This document shows, one piece after another, positions 8,730 to 16,951 of a stretch of 64,000 nt of DNA (position 1 is the first letter of the stretch; every line of letters starts with the position of its first letter). The stretch spans positions 15,480 through 79,479 of the forward strand of contig CABVDH010000008.1 in assembly GCA_902497065.1 (NCBI GenBank), read 5' to 3'. Source of the DNA: an uncultured Collinsella sp. Its GTDB lineage: Bacteria; Actinomycetota; Coriobacteriia; Coriobacteriales; Coriobacteriaceae. A model generated the notes under the pieces. That model was not told where the DNA came from. It did no database searches and was given only the letters and a program-made list of their open reading frames with translations. The position numbers and the translations under genes were made by a program.

Positions 8730-9806
8730 ATGGCATTCGATCCCATTCAAGAGGATTGCCATCGCCTCGTTCTTGAGGCCTTGCGCCGCGACAATATCCC
8801 GCTCACCGACGCTGCCGCCGTAGAGCATCTGATGGAACAATTCACCCGCAACCCCGCACCGCTCATCGTGCACGACCGCGACCGCGCCGGGCACCTCATT
8901 GCCAAGGTGGTCGAGGCTGTCGACTACCGCATTCCCTTTATCCCTGACGATACCCAAGCAGAGCAGGAAGAGGCAGCTGCCGAGAACATGCTCCGCGAGG
9001 CAGCCGCGCTCGACCCCACCAACTGGGACGCTCAGCGCATGCTGACCGCCCTCACCGCCAGCTCCAACGAGGAGTACGTACAGTATTTGGTATCCAAGCG
9101 CGATGAAGTCGAGCACGACCTGGCACTCAAGATCGCCTCGGCGCAGGACCCCTACGAGCGCGAGGCCGCAGGCGACCTGACCCGCCGTCCCTACCTGCGC
9201 TGGCTTGCCGCCCTTGCGTCGCGCGCCCTCATTAGCGGCCGCTATCGCATGTCGCTCGAAGCCGCAAACCGCAGCTTGGACTTTGCACCCAACGACCCCG
9301 CCGGTGTCCGCCACACCGCGATGCTCGCCATGGCAAAGCTCGAATACCCCGCCGAGGAGCTCAAGCGCTTTCGCTCTGCCCACTCCGTCCCCTATCTCGC
9401 CAACACGCCGCTGCGCCGTCGTCCCAAGGACGCTGAGCGCGACTTGGACCCATGGACGCTCATCGCGCTGATGAGCGCTGCCTGGCGCGAGCTGGACTAC
9501 GAGAGCGCCGAGCACTACTTGCGTATCCTTGCGCGCTCGTGTCCGCACGCAGCCGAGGCACTCTACTTCCAAACCGAGTTTCCCGATGGCGTCTATGCCC
9601 GCGTCAACGTGGGTGTGGGCTCCACCGACGAACTTGTCCTTGCGCTGTCCGAGGCGACGCCGGTACTGCAGGAGGGCCTGGGCGCCCCCGACAACGCCAG
9701 TTTTGCCGCCTGGGTCGCCACCAACGATATCGTGCGCTCCCAAATCGATGAGCGCATACTGCGGGCGGCCGAGCAGGGTTTGCCGTTTAAGGGAGGAGAC
9801 CTCTAA
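8730..9806 (+). CDS. Helical-repeat (TPR-like) protein of unknown function
   Basis: 358 residues from ATG at 8730, with AAAGGAGG six bases upstream. The sequence is acidic and entirely helical-looking with Ala/Leu-rich periodicity suggesting TPR-type repeats (YRMSLEAANRSLDFAPNDPA is a typical TPR-like segment). No catalytic motif is seen. Its TAA overlaps the ATG of the next gene (TAATG), so the two are translationally coupled. Role unknown; possibly a scaffold or regulator. Confidence 0.7.
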   Translation: MAFDPIQEDCHRLVLEALRRDNIPLTDAAAVEHLMEQFTRNPAPLIVHDRDRAGHLIAKVVEAVDYRIPFIPDDTQAEQEEAAAENMLREAAALDPTNWDAQRMLTALTASSNEEYVQYLVSKRDEVEHDLALKIASAQDPYEREAAGDLTRRPYLRWLAALASRALISGRYRMSLEAANRSLDFAPNDPAGVRHTAMLAMAKLEYPAEELKRFRSAHSVPYLANTPLRRRPKDAERDLDPWTLIALMSAAWRELDYESAEHYLRILARSCPHAAEALYFQTEFPDGVYARVNVGVGSTDELVLALSEATPVLQEGLGAPDNASFAAWVATNDIVRSQIDERILRAAEQGLPFKGGDL

Positions 9807-10849
9807 TGGATCCGAGCGTCTACATCCCCGCCTACCTGGAGCGCGCCTACCTTGCGTCGCACCCCGAACTCACCGATGCAGCACGCAATCTTGTCCATAA
9901 CGACGTGAACGTCAACCCTCATAAGTATGCGCAGACCGAGCATGCCCAGGCGCTGCTGTCCTATGCCGGTGTCCACCGCCACCTGCTCGACGAGCTCCAT
10001 CGCATCGAGGACATGGGCAGCGACGAGGAGTTCGAGCAGACGCGCAATCGCCTGTTCGACGACATGCGCGATGAGCTGCTCAAAATTGTCCGCGTCGATG
10101 CACTGGCCGTCGACGCGCAGCTGCTCGCCATCATCCTGGCCGACACGCCCGTTGACGCCTGCCTGGGTGACCTGATGAAGCTCGAGGCGACCACGGCCGA
10201 TTACCTGCAGCAAAGCGTGCCCGGGTTCGACATGGAAGCCCCGCACTACTGGGCCAATAATGTTTTGGCCGACGGTGTCACCGCAGCAGACCTTACCGTG
10301 AGCGAGCCGGCTCTAATCGGGTGGCTTCACACACTCGAGGCCATCTCGCAGCTGTGCATGGCGAGCGCTCGTTACCGTGCTGCCGCCAACTACGCCCGCC
10401 GTGTTCTTAAGGCAGAAGGCTATCCCACCCGAGCTGCAGGCACCGTGCTACTCGCCCTCGCTCGCTTGGAAGACGAGGACGGCTTTTTTGCCCTGGCCCA
10501 CCAGCTCGAGGAAGAGATCGGGGCTGACGCGCTCGAGAACTCTCCTTGGTATCTGCTCGCCCGCACAATCCTCTTGTTCAAAACGAACAAGATGCGTCCG
10601 GCGGTGCGTGCGCTGCGTGAGTTCGCTAACCGCTGCGAGGGCGGCGCATTCTTCTTGCTGAACCCCATGTACCAGACGCCGTACCTTCCCTGCCGGCCCG
10701 AGCCGCGCGATCCCGGGGATCTTTCGCATCAGGCCGTTTGGGAAGCGGACGGTATTATCTCGGACACTCCCGACTTTGCTCCCTGGGCCAATGCCTGCGA
10801 AGACGTGTCGCAGCTTGCCCAGGAGTTTGCGCGCCGCTACGGTTTTTAG
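9806..10849 (+). CDS. Second helical-repeat protein, coupled to the upstream gene
   Basis: 347 residues. Overall composition and the segment ASARYRAAANYARRVLKAEG resemble TPR repeats of the upstream protein, so the pair may be diverged paralogues. Starts on the A of the preceding stop. MurT-GatD follows 45 bp later on the same strand, possibly one transcript. No function can be assigned. Confidence 0.7.
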   Translation: MDPSVYIPAYLERAYLASHPELTDAARNLVHNDVNVNPHKYAQTEHAQALLSYAGVHRHLLDELHRIEDMGSDEEFEQTRNRLFDDMRDELLKIVRVDALAVDAQLLAIILADTPVDACLGDLMKLEATTADYLQQSVPGFDMEAPHYWANNVLADGVTAADLTVSEPALIGWLHTLEAISQLCMASARYRAAANYARRVLKAEGYPTRAAGTVLLALARLEDEDGFFALAHQLEEEIGADALENSPWYLLARTILLFKTNKMRPAVRALREFANRCEGGAFFLLNPMYQTPYLPCRPEPRDPGDLSHQAVWEADGIISDTPDFAPWANACEDVSQLAQEFARRYGF

Positions 10850-10894
10850 TGACGCACTCGACCCGACCATGTCGTTTACGTTAGGAACGGTTTC

Positions 10895-13072
10895 ATGAAC
10901 CTCCGCTCATCTCTTGCCTGTACCTCGAGCGATATCGCCCGCTGGGGGCTGCGCTCTGTCCTTAAGCGCCAGGGCGGCGTACTCCCCGGCCGCATCGCCA
11001 TGAAGATCGACCCCGAGCTGCTAAGCGACCTCGCCGGCCTTGTCGACCGCAGCGTGGTGATCACCGGCACCAACGGTAAGACCACCACCTCCAACCTCAT
11101 CGCCGACGCCGTTGCCGCCAGCAGCGCCACCGTGGTATGCAACCGCGCCGGCAACAACATGGAGCCGGGCGTGGTGGGTGCACTGCTCGAGGCGCGCAGC
11201 GGCCTCAAGCGAGCCGGCGGCGGCAAGCGCGTGGGCGTTTTTGAATGCGATGAGCTCTACACCGTGCGCGTCCTGCCCAAGCTCAAGCCGACGTACTTCG
11301 TGCTGCTCAACCTGTTCCGCGACCAGCTGGATCGCTATGGCGAGATCGATCACACCCAAGAGGTCATCGCCCACGCGTTGGAACTTTCGCCGGCAACGAC
11401 GCTCATCTACAACGCAGACGACCCGCTGTGTGCCGCGATCGCCGCACGCGTTCCCAATGCAAGCATCGCCTTTGGCATCGACGGCGCCACCAACACCGAG
11501 TCCGACCGTATTAGCGACTCACGTTTTTGCTCAAAGTGCAACGCGCCGCTGGAGTATGACTACGTGCAATACGGCCAGCTCGGCGCCTACCATTGCCCCT
11601 CGTGCGGTTGGGCACGCCCCGCACTGGTCCGCCGCGTAACGAATGTGGAGCTCAGTCGCGATGGCTATGGTTTTGACCTGGTGTTTGGATCTGATTCCAG
11701 TGCGCCAGCCGCGCACATTGCAACGCGCTACAACGGCCTGTACATGGTCTACAACGTTGCCGCCGCATTCTTTGCCGCACATGAGCTAGGCGTGGATACC
11801 GCGCACCTGCAGCCCACGCTCGATGCCTACGTGCCCGCCGGCGGACGCATGGGCCGCTGGGATATTGCCGGTCGCACCGTCGAGGCAAACCTGGCCAAGA
11901 ATCCCGTGGGCTTCGATCGACAGATCCAGTCCATTAAGACGGCGGGCGGCAGGCTCTGCGCTTTCTTCCTGAACGACAACGACGCCGACGGCCACGATGT
12001 ATCGTGGATCTACGACGTCGACTTTGAGCGCATCGCCGACACGCCGGGTCTTGTCGCCTTTGCCGGAGGCACGCGCGCGCACGACATGCAGGTGCGCCTC
12101 AAGTACGCCGGCATCGATGCCGCGATTATCTCGGACGTCGCGCAGGCAATTGGCGCCGTGGCAGACGAGGCCGCCGATGACACCTTCTACGCCGTCGCCA
12201 ACTACACGGCCTTCCCGCCGCTGGTCAAGGAGCTCGACGGGCTGAAAGGCGCCGCCGCCGACGCTGTTGCCGGGCACGCCGTAGCCCGTGCCGATGGCAA
12301 CACCATCCCTTCCGCCGTCGCGCCGGTCGAGCTTTCGCGCCCGCTGCGCATCGTCTACCTGTATCCCGATGCCCTTAACCTCTACGGCGACGGCGGCAAT
12401 GTTATCGCGCTCGAGCGCCGCTGCGTCTGGCGCGGCATTCCCGTGCGCGTGGACGAGGTCCGTATGGGCGAAACGCTTGATTTGACCGATGCCGATATCG
12501 TCATGATGGGTGGCGGCTCTGACCGCGACCAGCTAGCCGTGGCACACGAGCTGCTCGCTCAAAAAGACAAGGTCGCGGCCTATGTTGAGGACGGCGGCAC
12601 ACTGCTTGCCATCTGTGGCAGCTATCAGCTGCTCGGCCGTTCGTACTACATGGGCGACGATCGCATTGAGGGCCTGGGCGTCATTGCCGCCGAAACCGTA
12701 CGTGGCTCCGATCGCCTGATCGGCAACGTCGCCGTCAAGACCGACCTGGCACCCGAACCCTTTGTAGGATTCGAAAACCACGGCGGCCGCACCCTGCTCG
12801 ATGCAGAGGCCACGCCGCTCGGAACGTCTGTCGTCGCGGGCACCGGCAACAACGGCGACGATGGCTTTGAGGGCCTGATCTACAAGGGCGTCATCGGCAC
12901 GTACCTGCATGGCCCGGCGCTGCCCAAGAACCCCGAGCTCGCCGACTGGCTGATCGCCCATGCCCTCGAGCACCGTGGCGATGCACAGGCCGCCGCCCTG
13001 CTGCCGCTCAAGCCCCTCGACGACACCTACGAGCACGCCGCCCACGACGCCGCCATGAAGCTCCTCCCCTAA
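10895..13072 (+). CDS. murT-gatD: MurT-GatD fusion: lipid II isoglutaminyl synthase
   Basis: 725 residues combining two normally separate subunits. Residues 1 to ~475 are MurT: Mur-ligase P-loop GTNGKTTT at 58-65 and the MurT zinc ribbon with Cys 212, 215, 234 and 237. Residues ~480-725 are GatD, a class I glutamine amidotransferase: nucleophile Cys574 in LLAICGSYQLLG and catalytic His672 in GTYLHGPALP. Together they convert the D-Glu of lipid II stem peptide to D-isoglutamine, with ammonia from glutamine. The linker (~450-480) is Ala/Val rich. Start at ATG 10895 follows AGGAACGG. A clean terminator follows. MurT and GatD are usually two adjacent genes; here one continuous frame is visible. 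Confidence 0.92.
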   Translation: MNLRSSLACTSSDIARWGLRSVLKRQGGVLPGRIAMKIDPELLSDLAGLVDRSVVITGTNGKTTTSNLIADAVAASSATVVCNRAGNNMEPGVVGALLEARSGLKRAGGGKRVGVFECDELYTVRVLPKLKPTYFVLLNLFRDQLDRYGEIDHTQEVIAHALELSPATTLIYNADDPLCAAIAARVPNASIAFGIDGATNTESDRISDSRFCSKCNAPLEYDYVQYGQLGAYHCPSCGWARPALVRRVTNVELSRDGYGFDLVFGSDSSAPAAHIATRYNGLYMVYNVAAAFFAAHELGVDTAHLQPTLDAYVPAGGRMGRWDIAGRTVEANLAKNPVGFDRQIQSIKTAGGRLCAFFLNDNDADGHDVSWIYDVDFERIADTPGLVAFAGGTRAHDMQVRLKYAGIDAAIISDVAQAIGAVADEAADDTFYAVANYTAFPPLVKELDGLKGAAADAVAGHAVARADGNTIPSAVAPVELSRPLRIVYLYPDALNLYGDGGNVIALERRCVWRGIPVRVDEVRMGETLDLTDADIVMMGGGSDRDQLAVAHELLAQKDKVAAYVEDGGTLLAICGSYQLLGRSYYMGDDRIEGLGVIAAETVRGSDRLIGNVAVKTDLAPEPFVGFENHGGRTLLDAEATPLGTSVVAGTGNNGDDGFEGLIYKGVIGTYLHGPALPKNPELADWLIAHALEHRGDAQAAALLPLKPLDDTYEHAAHDAAMKLLP

Positions 13073-13078
13073 CGCCCC

Positions 13079-13117
13079 AACCACCACAAAGGGGACAGGT
13101 ACCTTTGTGGTGGTTTT
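13079..13117 (+). terminator. Terminator after MurT-GatD
   Basis: CCACCACAAAGG (13081-13092) pairs perfectly with CCTTTGTGGTGG (13102-13113) and is followed by TTTT. The right arm plus T run recurs at 13300-13315. Confidence 0.85.
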
Positions 13118-13134
13118 GACCCATCCCAGCGGTT

Positions 13135-13273
13135 TGTCTCAATCTGTAACATCTAGACCGTTAAAAGTCGTCTTACTGTTACAGAATGAGATGTTCGTCC
13201 CGACGCCTACCTTTTGTCTCGATCTGTAACAGATAGAGCCAATTTGCCCGCCCAGATGTTACAGATTGAGATA
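13135..13273. repeat. Tandem pair of 15-bp inverted repeats
   Basis: TCTCAATCTGTAACA (13137-13151) faces TGTTACAGAATGAGA (13177-13191); TCTCGATCTGTAACA (13217-13231) faces TGTTACAGATTGAGA (13257-13271). Four copies of one 15-mer, with arms in each pair differing by one base, 40 bp apart within each pair and 80 bp between pairs. No gene is in the interval; it may be a protein-binding array or a short mobile repeat. Confidence 0.7.
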
Positions 13274-13371
13274 TTTGAGAATCGGAATAGAAGCCTACTC
13301 CTTTGTGGTGGTTTTCCAGTTTGCCAACGATATACGCGCCGGCAAAAAAGTCTGCTATACTCTTTCCCGCT

Positions 13372-13448
13372 GTCCCCATCGTCTAGCGGCCAAGGACGCC
13401 ACCCTTTCAAGGTGGATATCGCGGGTTCGAATCCCGCTGGGGGCACCA
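13372..13448 (+). tRNA. tRNA-Glu (anticodon TTC), prophage attachment gene
   Basis: Acceptor GTCCCCA (13372-13378) pairs with TGGGGGC (13438-13444), discriminator A, and CCA is encoded (13446-13448). The anticodon loop CTTTCAA gives TTC (Glu), and the T arm is GCGGGTTCGAATCCCGC. A TATACT -10 element lies at 13356-13361. The 3' end contains the prophage attachment core, which restores the gene intact. Confidence 0.95.
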
Positions 13449-14846
13449 TTCCAATTTTCCTCGAACCCGCTGGATGTCAAGTCTGGCGGGTTCGTTGCTT
13501 TCCGTGTCGTAGTTCAGTGTCACGAGCACGTCTTCGTCGGATACGCTCACCTGCCAGACGAACGCCTTCAATAAGGTGGCGTCATCGAGCTTCGCGCCGC
13601 ACTGCAGGAAGTCCGCGAAGCGCTCCGGGTCTATCTTCTGCTCCTGGATGGCCTGCAGGTCGTAGTTGGCGCGTGCCTTCTGCTGCTCAAGCTCGGCTAT
13701 GCGCTCCTTCACGCCCGGCGCTATGATTCCCTGCTCGATGGCGTTCAGGATGTTCTTCAGCCCGCGCTCCGCAGCCGAGAGCGATTCCGCCGCCTGTTTT
13801 CGCCTTGTGGCAATCTCCGCCCCGTCTGCCCTGTCGGCGACCATGCGGGCTATCCTCAAGGCCTCCTCGCGGTCGGAAAGCAGCTCGCGCAGGGCATCGA
13901 CGATAGCGCCCTCAAGCTCCTCTCGGCGAACGTTTCTCATGCACCCGTCAACGCAGCTGTAGTACTCGTACTTGACGTTGCGCCGCCCGCGCCCGCTCAC
14001 GCCCTGCAGGTTTCGCCCGCAGCCGGCGCATATGGCCTTGCCAGCCAGGGCGAAATCGCCCCAGTCCTCCGAAGAGCGCTTCTTGGTTCCCTGCACCTGC
14101 TGAGCGTCCATGAAAGTCACCTCGTCTATGATCGCGGGCATTCCGCCCTCCTTGACTATGCCGCCCCACTCGTAGCGCCCCGTGTAGCGCCTGTTGTGGA
14201 GCATCTGGTAAACCATCGAGTAGCCGCACGGGTTGCCGTTGGAGGTCTTCACGCCTCGCTGGGCGAAGTCCCGAGCTATCGAGTTCACGGTCTCGCGGTT
14301 GATGCGCCGCTTGAAGGCCTCGCGCACGAACGCGGCGTCATGCTCGTCTATCTCGTACTCGTCGTCCTCCGACTTGCGGTAGCCGAACACGCGCACGCCG
14401 TTGGTCTTGCAACGGAGCGCGTTGCCCTCCATTCCGCGCTTGGTGCGTATGGCGGTCTTCTTCGACTCGCAGGCGGCAAGGCCTTCCAGCAGCTTCTCGT
14501 AGATGATGCCCTCGGGCGAGTCGGGTATGGCCTCAAGCGCCGACACGAGCTTCACGCCCTTCTTGGCAAGCTCGCGCTTGTATATGGGCGCGTCGTACTC
14601 CCCACGGGAGAAGCGATCCATCATGTACACAAGCACTATGTCGGATTCGCCCGCGTTGGCTATCATGCGCTGGAACTCGGGGCGGTCGTCGGTGCGGCCC
14701 GATATGGCGTAGTCGCAGTACTCGGCGGCGATGGCATAGCCCTCGCGTTTGCACCAGTCGCGGCACACGCGCAGCTGGTCGTCTATCGAGGCCTCGCGCT
14801 GCTTGTTGCATGAAAAGCGGGCGTATATCACCGCTGTTTTTGGCAT
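13407..14846 (-). CDS. Large serine recombinase (phage integrase)
   Basis: 479 residues. N-terminal resolvase domain with the catalytic Ser in YARFSCNKQREASIDDQ and the RDWCKREGY and YMMDRFSRGEYD motifs; then the recombinase domain (~150-260) and a zinc ribbon (CAGCGRNLQG...YYSCVDGC) followed by a coiled-coil stretch (~340-400). It would integrate and, with a directionality factor, excise the phage. Its last 11 codons (ending CPQRDSNPRYPP) are antisense to tRNA-Glu and lie outside the phage genome proper, so the C-terminus is created by integration. GGAGG precedes the ATG by about 15 bases. Confidence 0.93.
   Translation of the reverse strand: MPKTAVIYARFSCNKQREASIDDQLRVCRDWCKREGYAIAAEYCDYAISGRTDDRPEFQRMIANAGESDIVLVYMMDRFSRGEYDAPIYKRELAKKGVKLVSALEAIPDSPEGIIYEKLLEGLAACESKKTAIRTKRGMEGNALRCKTNGVRVFGYRKSEDDEYEIDEHDAAFVREAFKRRINRETVNSIARDFAQRGVKTSNGNPCGYSMVYQMLHNRRYTGRYEWGGIVKEGGMPAIIDEVTFMDAQQVQGTKKRSSEDWGDFALAGKAICAGCGRNLQGVSGRGRRNVKYEYYSCVDGCMRNVRREELEGAIVDALRELLSDREEALRIARMVADRADGAEIATRRKQAAESLSAAERGLKNILNAIEQGIIAPGVKERIAELEQQKARANYDLQAIQEQKIDPERFADFLQCGAKLDDATLLKAFVWQVSVSDEDVLVTLNYDTESNEPARLDIQRVRGKLEWCPQRDSNPRYPP
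13440..13450. other. attL core
   Basis: GGGGCACCATT at the 3' end of tRNA-Glu is repeated exactly at 55207-55217 and nowhere else noticed. Host tRNA lies to the left and the phage integrase to the right. Confidence 0.75.
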
Positions 14847-14881
14847 AATATGAAACGGCCTCCTTTCAGAGGTTCTGTGGA

Positions 14882-14933
14882 AAGCCCCACGGGTAGCGCT
14901 GCAACGCTGTGACCCCGTGGGGCTTCTTTTTTT
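14882..14933 (+). terminator. Hairpin terminator upstream of the integrase gene
   Basis: AAGCCCCACGGG (14882-14893) pairs with CCCGTGGGGCTT (14914-14925), followed by CTTTTTTTC on the + strand. It lies between the integrase and the 93-residue gene; on the minus strand the stem lacks a clear T run, so it may only partly separate them. Confidence 0.7.
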
Positions 14934-14935
14934 CT

Positions 14936-15217
14936 TTACCTATATAAGACGGTAAACGAGTACAGCATCATGTCGCTGTCGCGCGTGTTGGCGCTGACGG
15001 CCATCTTGACATCGACGACTTGACAACCTTTGTCCTGGATGCGCGACAACGTTCCGTCGATGCGCTCGGTAACCTTGTCCTCAAGCTGCGTGGCGGTCGA
15101 ATACATGGCCTTGCCCGCGACCTGGAACACGAGGGCGTGAACCTTCCCGTCGCTCACGATGAACTCGTCCGCATCGCTAGCCATCTTCTTAGCGGCGCTT
15201 TTGTTGAACATTCCCAT
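14936..15217 (-). CDS. Small phage protein of unknown function in lysogeny operon
   Basis: 93 residues (MGMFNKSAAKKMASDADEFI...), no recognised domain. GGAAGGA inside the end of the repressor gene serves as its ribosome site, and only 3 bp separate the two genes, so it is co-expressed with the repressor in the lysogen. Predicted soluble alpha/beta. It could modify repressor or integrase function, but that is a positional guess. Confidence 0.7.
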   Translation of the reverse strand: MGMFNKSAAKKMASDADEFIVSDGKVHALVFQVAGKAMYSTATQLEDKVTERIDGTLSRIQDKGCQVVDVKMAVSANTRDSDMMLYSFTVLYR

Positions 15218-15220
15218 GCG

Positions 15221-15445
15221 TTATTCCTTCCGTTCGCCAGTATCCCAAGGCCCCGTACCCAATAGTTCGTCAACGGAGCATTCGTAATACCTTGCAAGCT
15301 TTATGAGCTTTGATCCATTGATTTCGCGTTGCCCGCTTTCCATCATCGAGTAAGCGGGAACACCTATACCGAGAACAGCGGCCACTTCGGGCTGCTTCTT
15401 CCCATACTTGAGTCTTGTTTCCTTGAGACGGAATTGCGTGCCCAC
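15221..15445 (-). CDS. XRE-family repressor (CI-like)
   Basis: 74 residues from GTG at 15445, chosen because AAGGAGG lies seven bases upstream; longer in-frame ATGs would overlap the operator region. Helix-turn-helix of the XRE type (KKQPEVAAVLGIGVPAYSMM then ESGQREINGSKLIKLARYY, ECSVDELLG). No C-terminal protease/dimerisation domain, so it is not a LexA-cleavable repressor. It faces three palindromic operators and a divergent Cro-like gene, the standard lysis-lysogeny arrangement. Confidence 0.85.
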   Translation of the reverse strand: MGTQFRLKETRLKYGKKQPEVAAVLGIGVPAYSMMESGQREINGSKLIKLARYYECSVDELLGTGPWDTGERKE

Positions 15446-15485
15446 TGTGTCCTCCTTGCTTCTATAGGCACATTGTACAAAAAAA

Positions 15486-15566
15486 TTTACAAATAGTGAA
15501 TTCCTTACTTGCAAAAGGTCAGAAGTTCTTCTATATTCACTAATTGTGAAGTTCACAAATAGTGAA
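15486..15566. promoter_or_regulatory. Lysis-lysogeny operator region: three 15-bp palindromes
   Basis: TTTACAAATAGTGAA (15486-15500), TTCACTAATTGTGAA (15536-15550) and TTCACAAATAGTGAA (15552-15566) are variants of one palindrome, TTCAC-N5-GTGAA. The last two are one base apart and cover the region just upstream of the Cro-like start; the first lies on the repressor side. Confidence 0.8.
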
Positions 15567-15578
15567 ATGGAGGTGCAT

Positions 15579-15785
15579 ATGAACCCGATCGCAAGCGAGC
15601 GAGTTCGAATCGGTCTTAGCCAAGAAGATTTGGCAACGAAGCTCGGACTCAAAAGCCGCGCCACTGTTGCTAGCTACGAAAGTGGCGGTGAAATCCCCGG
15701 CTCGAAGCTCGTAGCCATGACGAAGCTTTTCCATTGCTCCGCAGACTACCTGCTTGGACTTACGGAGAACAGGACGGTGGCCTAA
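15579..15785 (+). CDS. XRE-family Cro-like regulator
   Basis: 68 residues from ATG 15579 (MNPIASERVRIGLSQEDLAT), preceded by GGAGG; an upstream in-frame ATG at 15546 falls inside the operators and is disfavoured. HTH spans roughly residues 5-55 (GLSQEDLATKLGLKSRATVA, then SYESGGEIPGSKL) and ends with the usual FHCSADYLLGL tail. Divergent from the repressor; first gene of the early operon. Confidence 0.85.
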   Translation: MNPIASERVRIGLSQEDLATKLGLKSRATVASYESGGEIPGSKLVAMTKLFHCSADYLLGLTENRTVA

Positions 15786-15923
15786 ATGGCCGAACAGCAG
15801 ACGCCCACCAAGCAGCAGGCAGAAAAGCCCAAAACGCCGCGCGAGCTGGCATTCGACCACATGTGCGACGTGCTGGTCAAGGCGTACCGGGAAAGCGAGC
15901 AGAAAGGCGAGAAGCAGGCGTAA
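15786..15923 (+). CDS. Small early phage protein
   Basis: 45 residues (MAEQQTPTKQQAEKPKTPRE...), directly abutting the Cro-like stop and overlapping the next start (TAATG). Charged, probably helical, no recognised domain. Kept because of tight coupling on both sides. Confidence 0.6.
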   Translation: MAEQQTPTKQQAEKPKTPRELAFDHMCDVLVKAYRESEQKGEKQA

Positions 15924-16276
15924 TGAGGCAGTGGTCGACACATGAACTCATGTACCTCGAAGAGCACGCGGGCGAAGGCGCTAAGGCGATAGCCAAGGCG
16001 CTGGGACGTTCGGAAGACTCTGTTAAGTGGCAAGCGCAACGCTGCGGACTCTCGCTCCGCAAGCGCAGCCAGTGCCCCAACTGCGGCAGATGGACGTTCC
16101 GCCCCCTGAACCGAATCAACGGCTGGTGCATCGAGTGCACGAAGGAACTTCACATGTCCGACCTAGCCGAGCAGGCCAACGCCATGCGAGAGGAGGCGAT
16201 CAGGGAGAAGAGGAACAACCAGGAGCGACAGCGCTACTACAGCGCAAAGAGCCGCGCCAAGAAAAAGCAGAAATAG
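15923..16276 (+). CDS. Phage DNA-binding-like protein with SANT-like and zinc motifs
   Basis: 117 residues starting MRQWSTHELMYLEEHAGEGA. The first ~50 resemble a Myb/SANT-type helical DNA-binding repeat (HELMYLEEHAGEGAKAIAKA, LGRSEDSVKWQAQRCGLSLR). A CPNC...CIEC quartet follows, a probable zinc ribbon, then a very basic tail. A similar combination is common in small phage regulators. The start overlaps the previous stop. Confidence 0.7.
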   Translation: MRQWSTHELMYLEEHAGEGAKAIAKALGRSEDSVKWQAQRCGLSLRKRSQCPNCGRWTFRPLNRINGWCIECTKELHMSDLAEQANAMREEAIREKRNNQERQRYYSAKSRAKKKQK

Positions 16277-16332
16277 GCACACCAAAAGCCACACGTGCTA
16301 TGACCAGCGGAAACATCAGAAAGGAGCACGAA

Positions 16333-16623
16333 ATGCAAAGCAAAAAGAAAGCGAGCGCCCCCAGCTACCACACTCCGAGCGCCCGCATGAACCGCATCGA
16401 GAACGATGCTTCGACCATCATACCATTCGAACGCAAGCAGCGCCCCACCGCGAAGGAGATGCAGGACGCCTCCCAGTTCAAGGCTGGCGTTTTGGTCGGC
16501 TTCCTAGCCGCCACGCTCATCTTCCTCATCGTCCTGTGGGCGTGGATCATCCCCACGATGGACGGCGCGGTGGCAACCGCCCAGCAGGCCTACGAGACCA
16601 CGGCGGGTGTCGTCCATGCGTAA
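16333..16623 (+). CDS. Small single-pass membrane protein
   Basis: 96 residues from ATG 16333 with GAAAGGAG upstream. A basic N-terminal half (~60 residues) precedes one strong transmembrane segment (VLVGFLAATLIFLIVLWAWI) and a ~20-residue tail. Unknown role; its position in the early operon would fit superinfection exclusion or another membrane function, but this is a guess. Confidence 0.65.
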   Translation: MQSKKKASAPSYHTPSARMNRIENDASTIIPFERKQRPTAKEMQDASQFKAGVLVGFLAATLIFLIVLWAWIIPTMDGAVATAQQAYETTAGVVHA

Positions 16624-16951
16624 CGACGAGCGCTACAGCCCCAAGCCGCAGAGCAACCAGCTTGAGATATTCGGCCTCGGCTTCGCAGGCGAGCAGGACT
16701 TCCAAGAGGCCCGCAAGTGGATCGAGAACAACCCCGGCGCCTGGAACTTCATGGTCGAGAACGCCGTGAGGCTCAACCGCAAGGGCTACGTGTCGGTCAA
16801 CTACCTGGTGAACATGGTGCGCAACGAGCTGCATGTGGCCTGCAAGAACGGCATCGCCCCGAGCCTGGCCCGCATCATGGAGGCCCGCTACCCGCAGCTG
16901 AAGGGCGCTTTCAACAAGCACCGCAGCCAGTCGGACGGTTTCAGCGAATGA
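16616..16951 (+). CDS. Phage hypothetical protein
   Basis: 111 residues from ATG 16616, overlapping the previous stop (ATGCGTAA). Contains IEIFGLG-like start, aromatic-rich helices (ARKWIENNPGAWNFMVENAV) and a basic end. No domain recognised. Overlaps the next gene by ATGA. Confidence 0.65.
   Translation: MRNDERYSPKPQSNQLEIFGLGFAGEQDFQEARKWIENNPGAWNFMVENAVRLNRKGYVSVNYLVNMVRNELHVACKNGIAPSLARIMEARYPQLKGAFNKHRSQSDGFSE

Noticed and set aside
13135..13273. CRISPR array
   Set aside because: Repeats are in inverted pairs with short spacing, only four copies, and no cas genes are seen.
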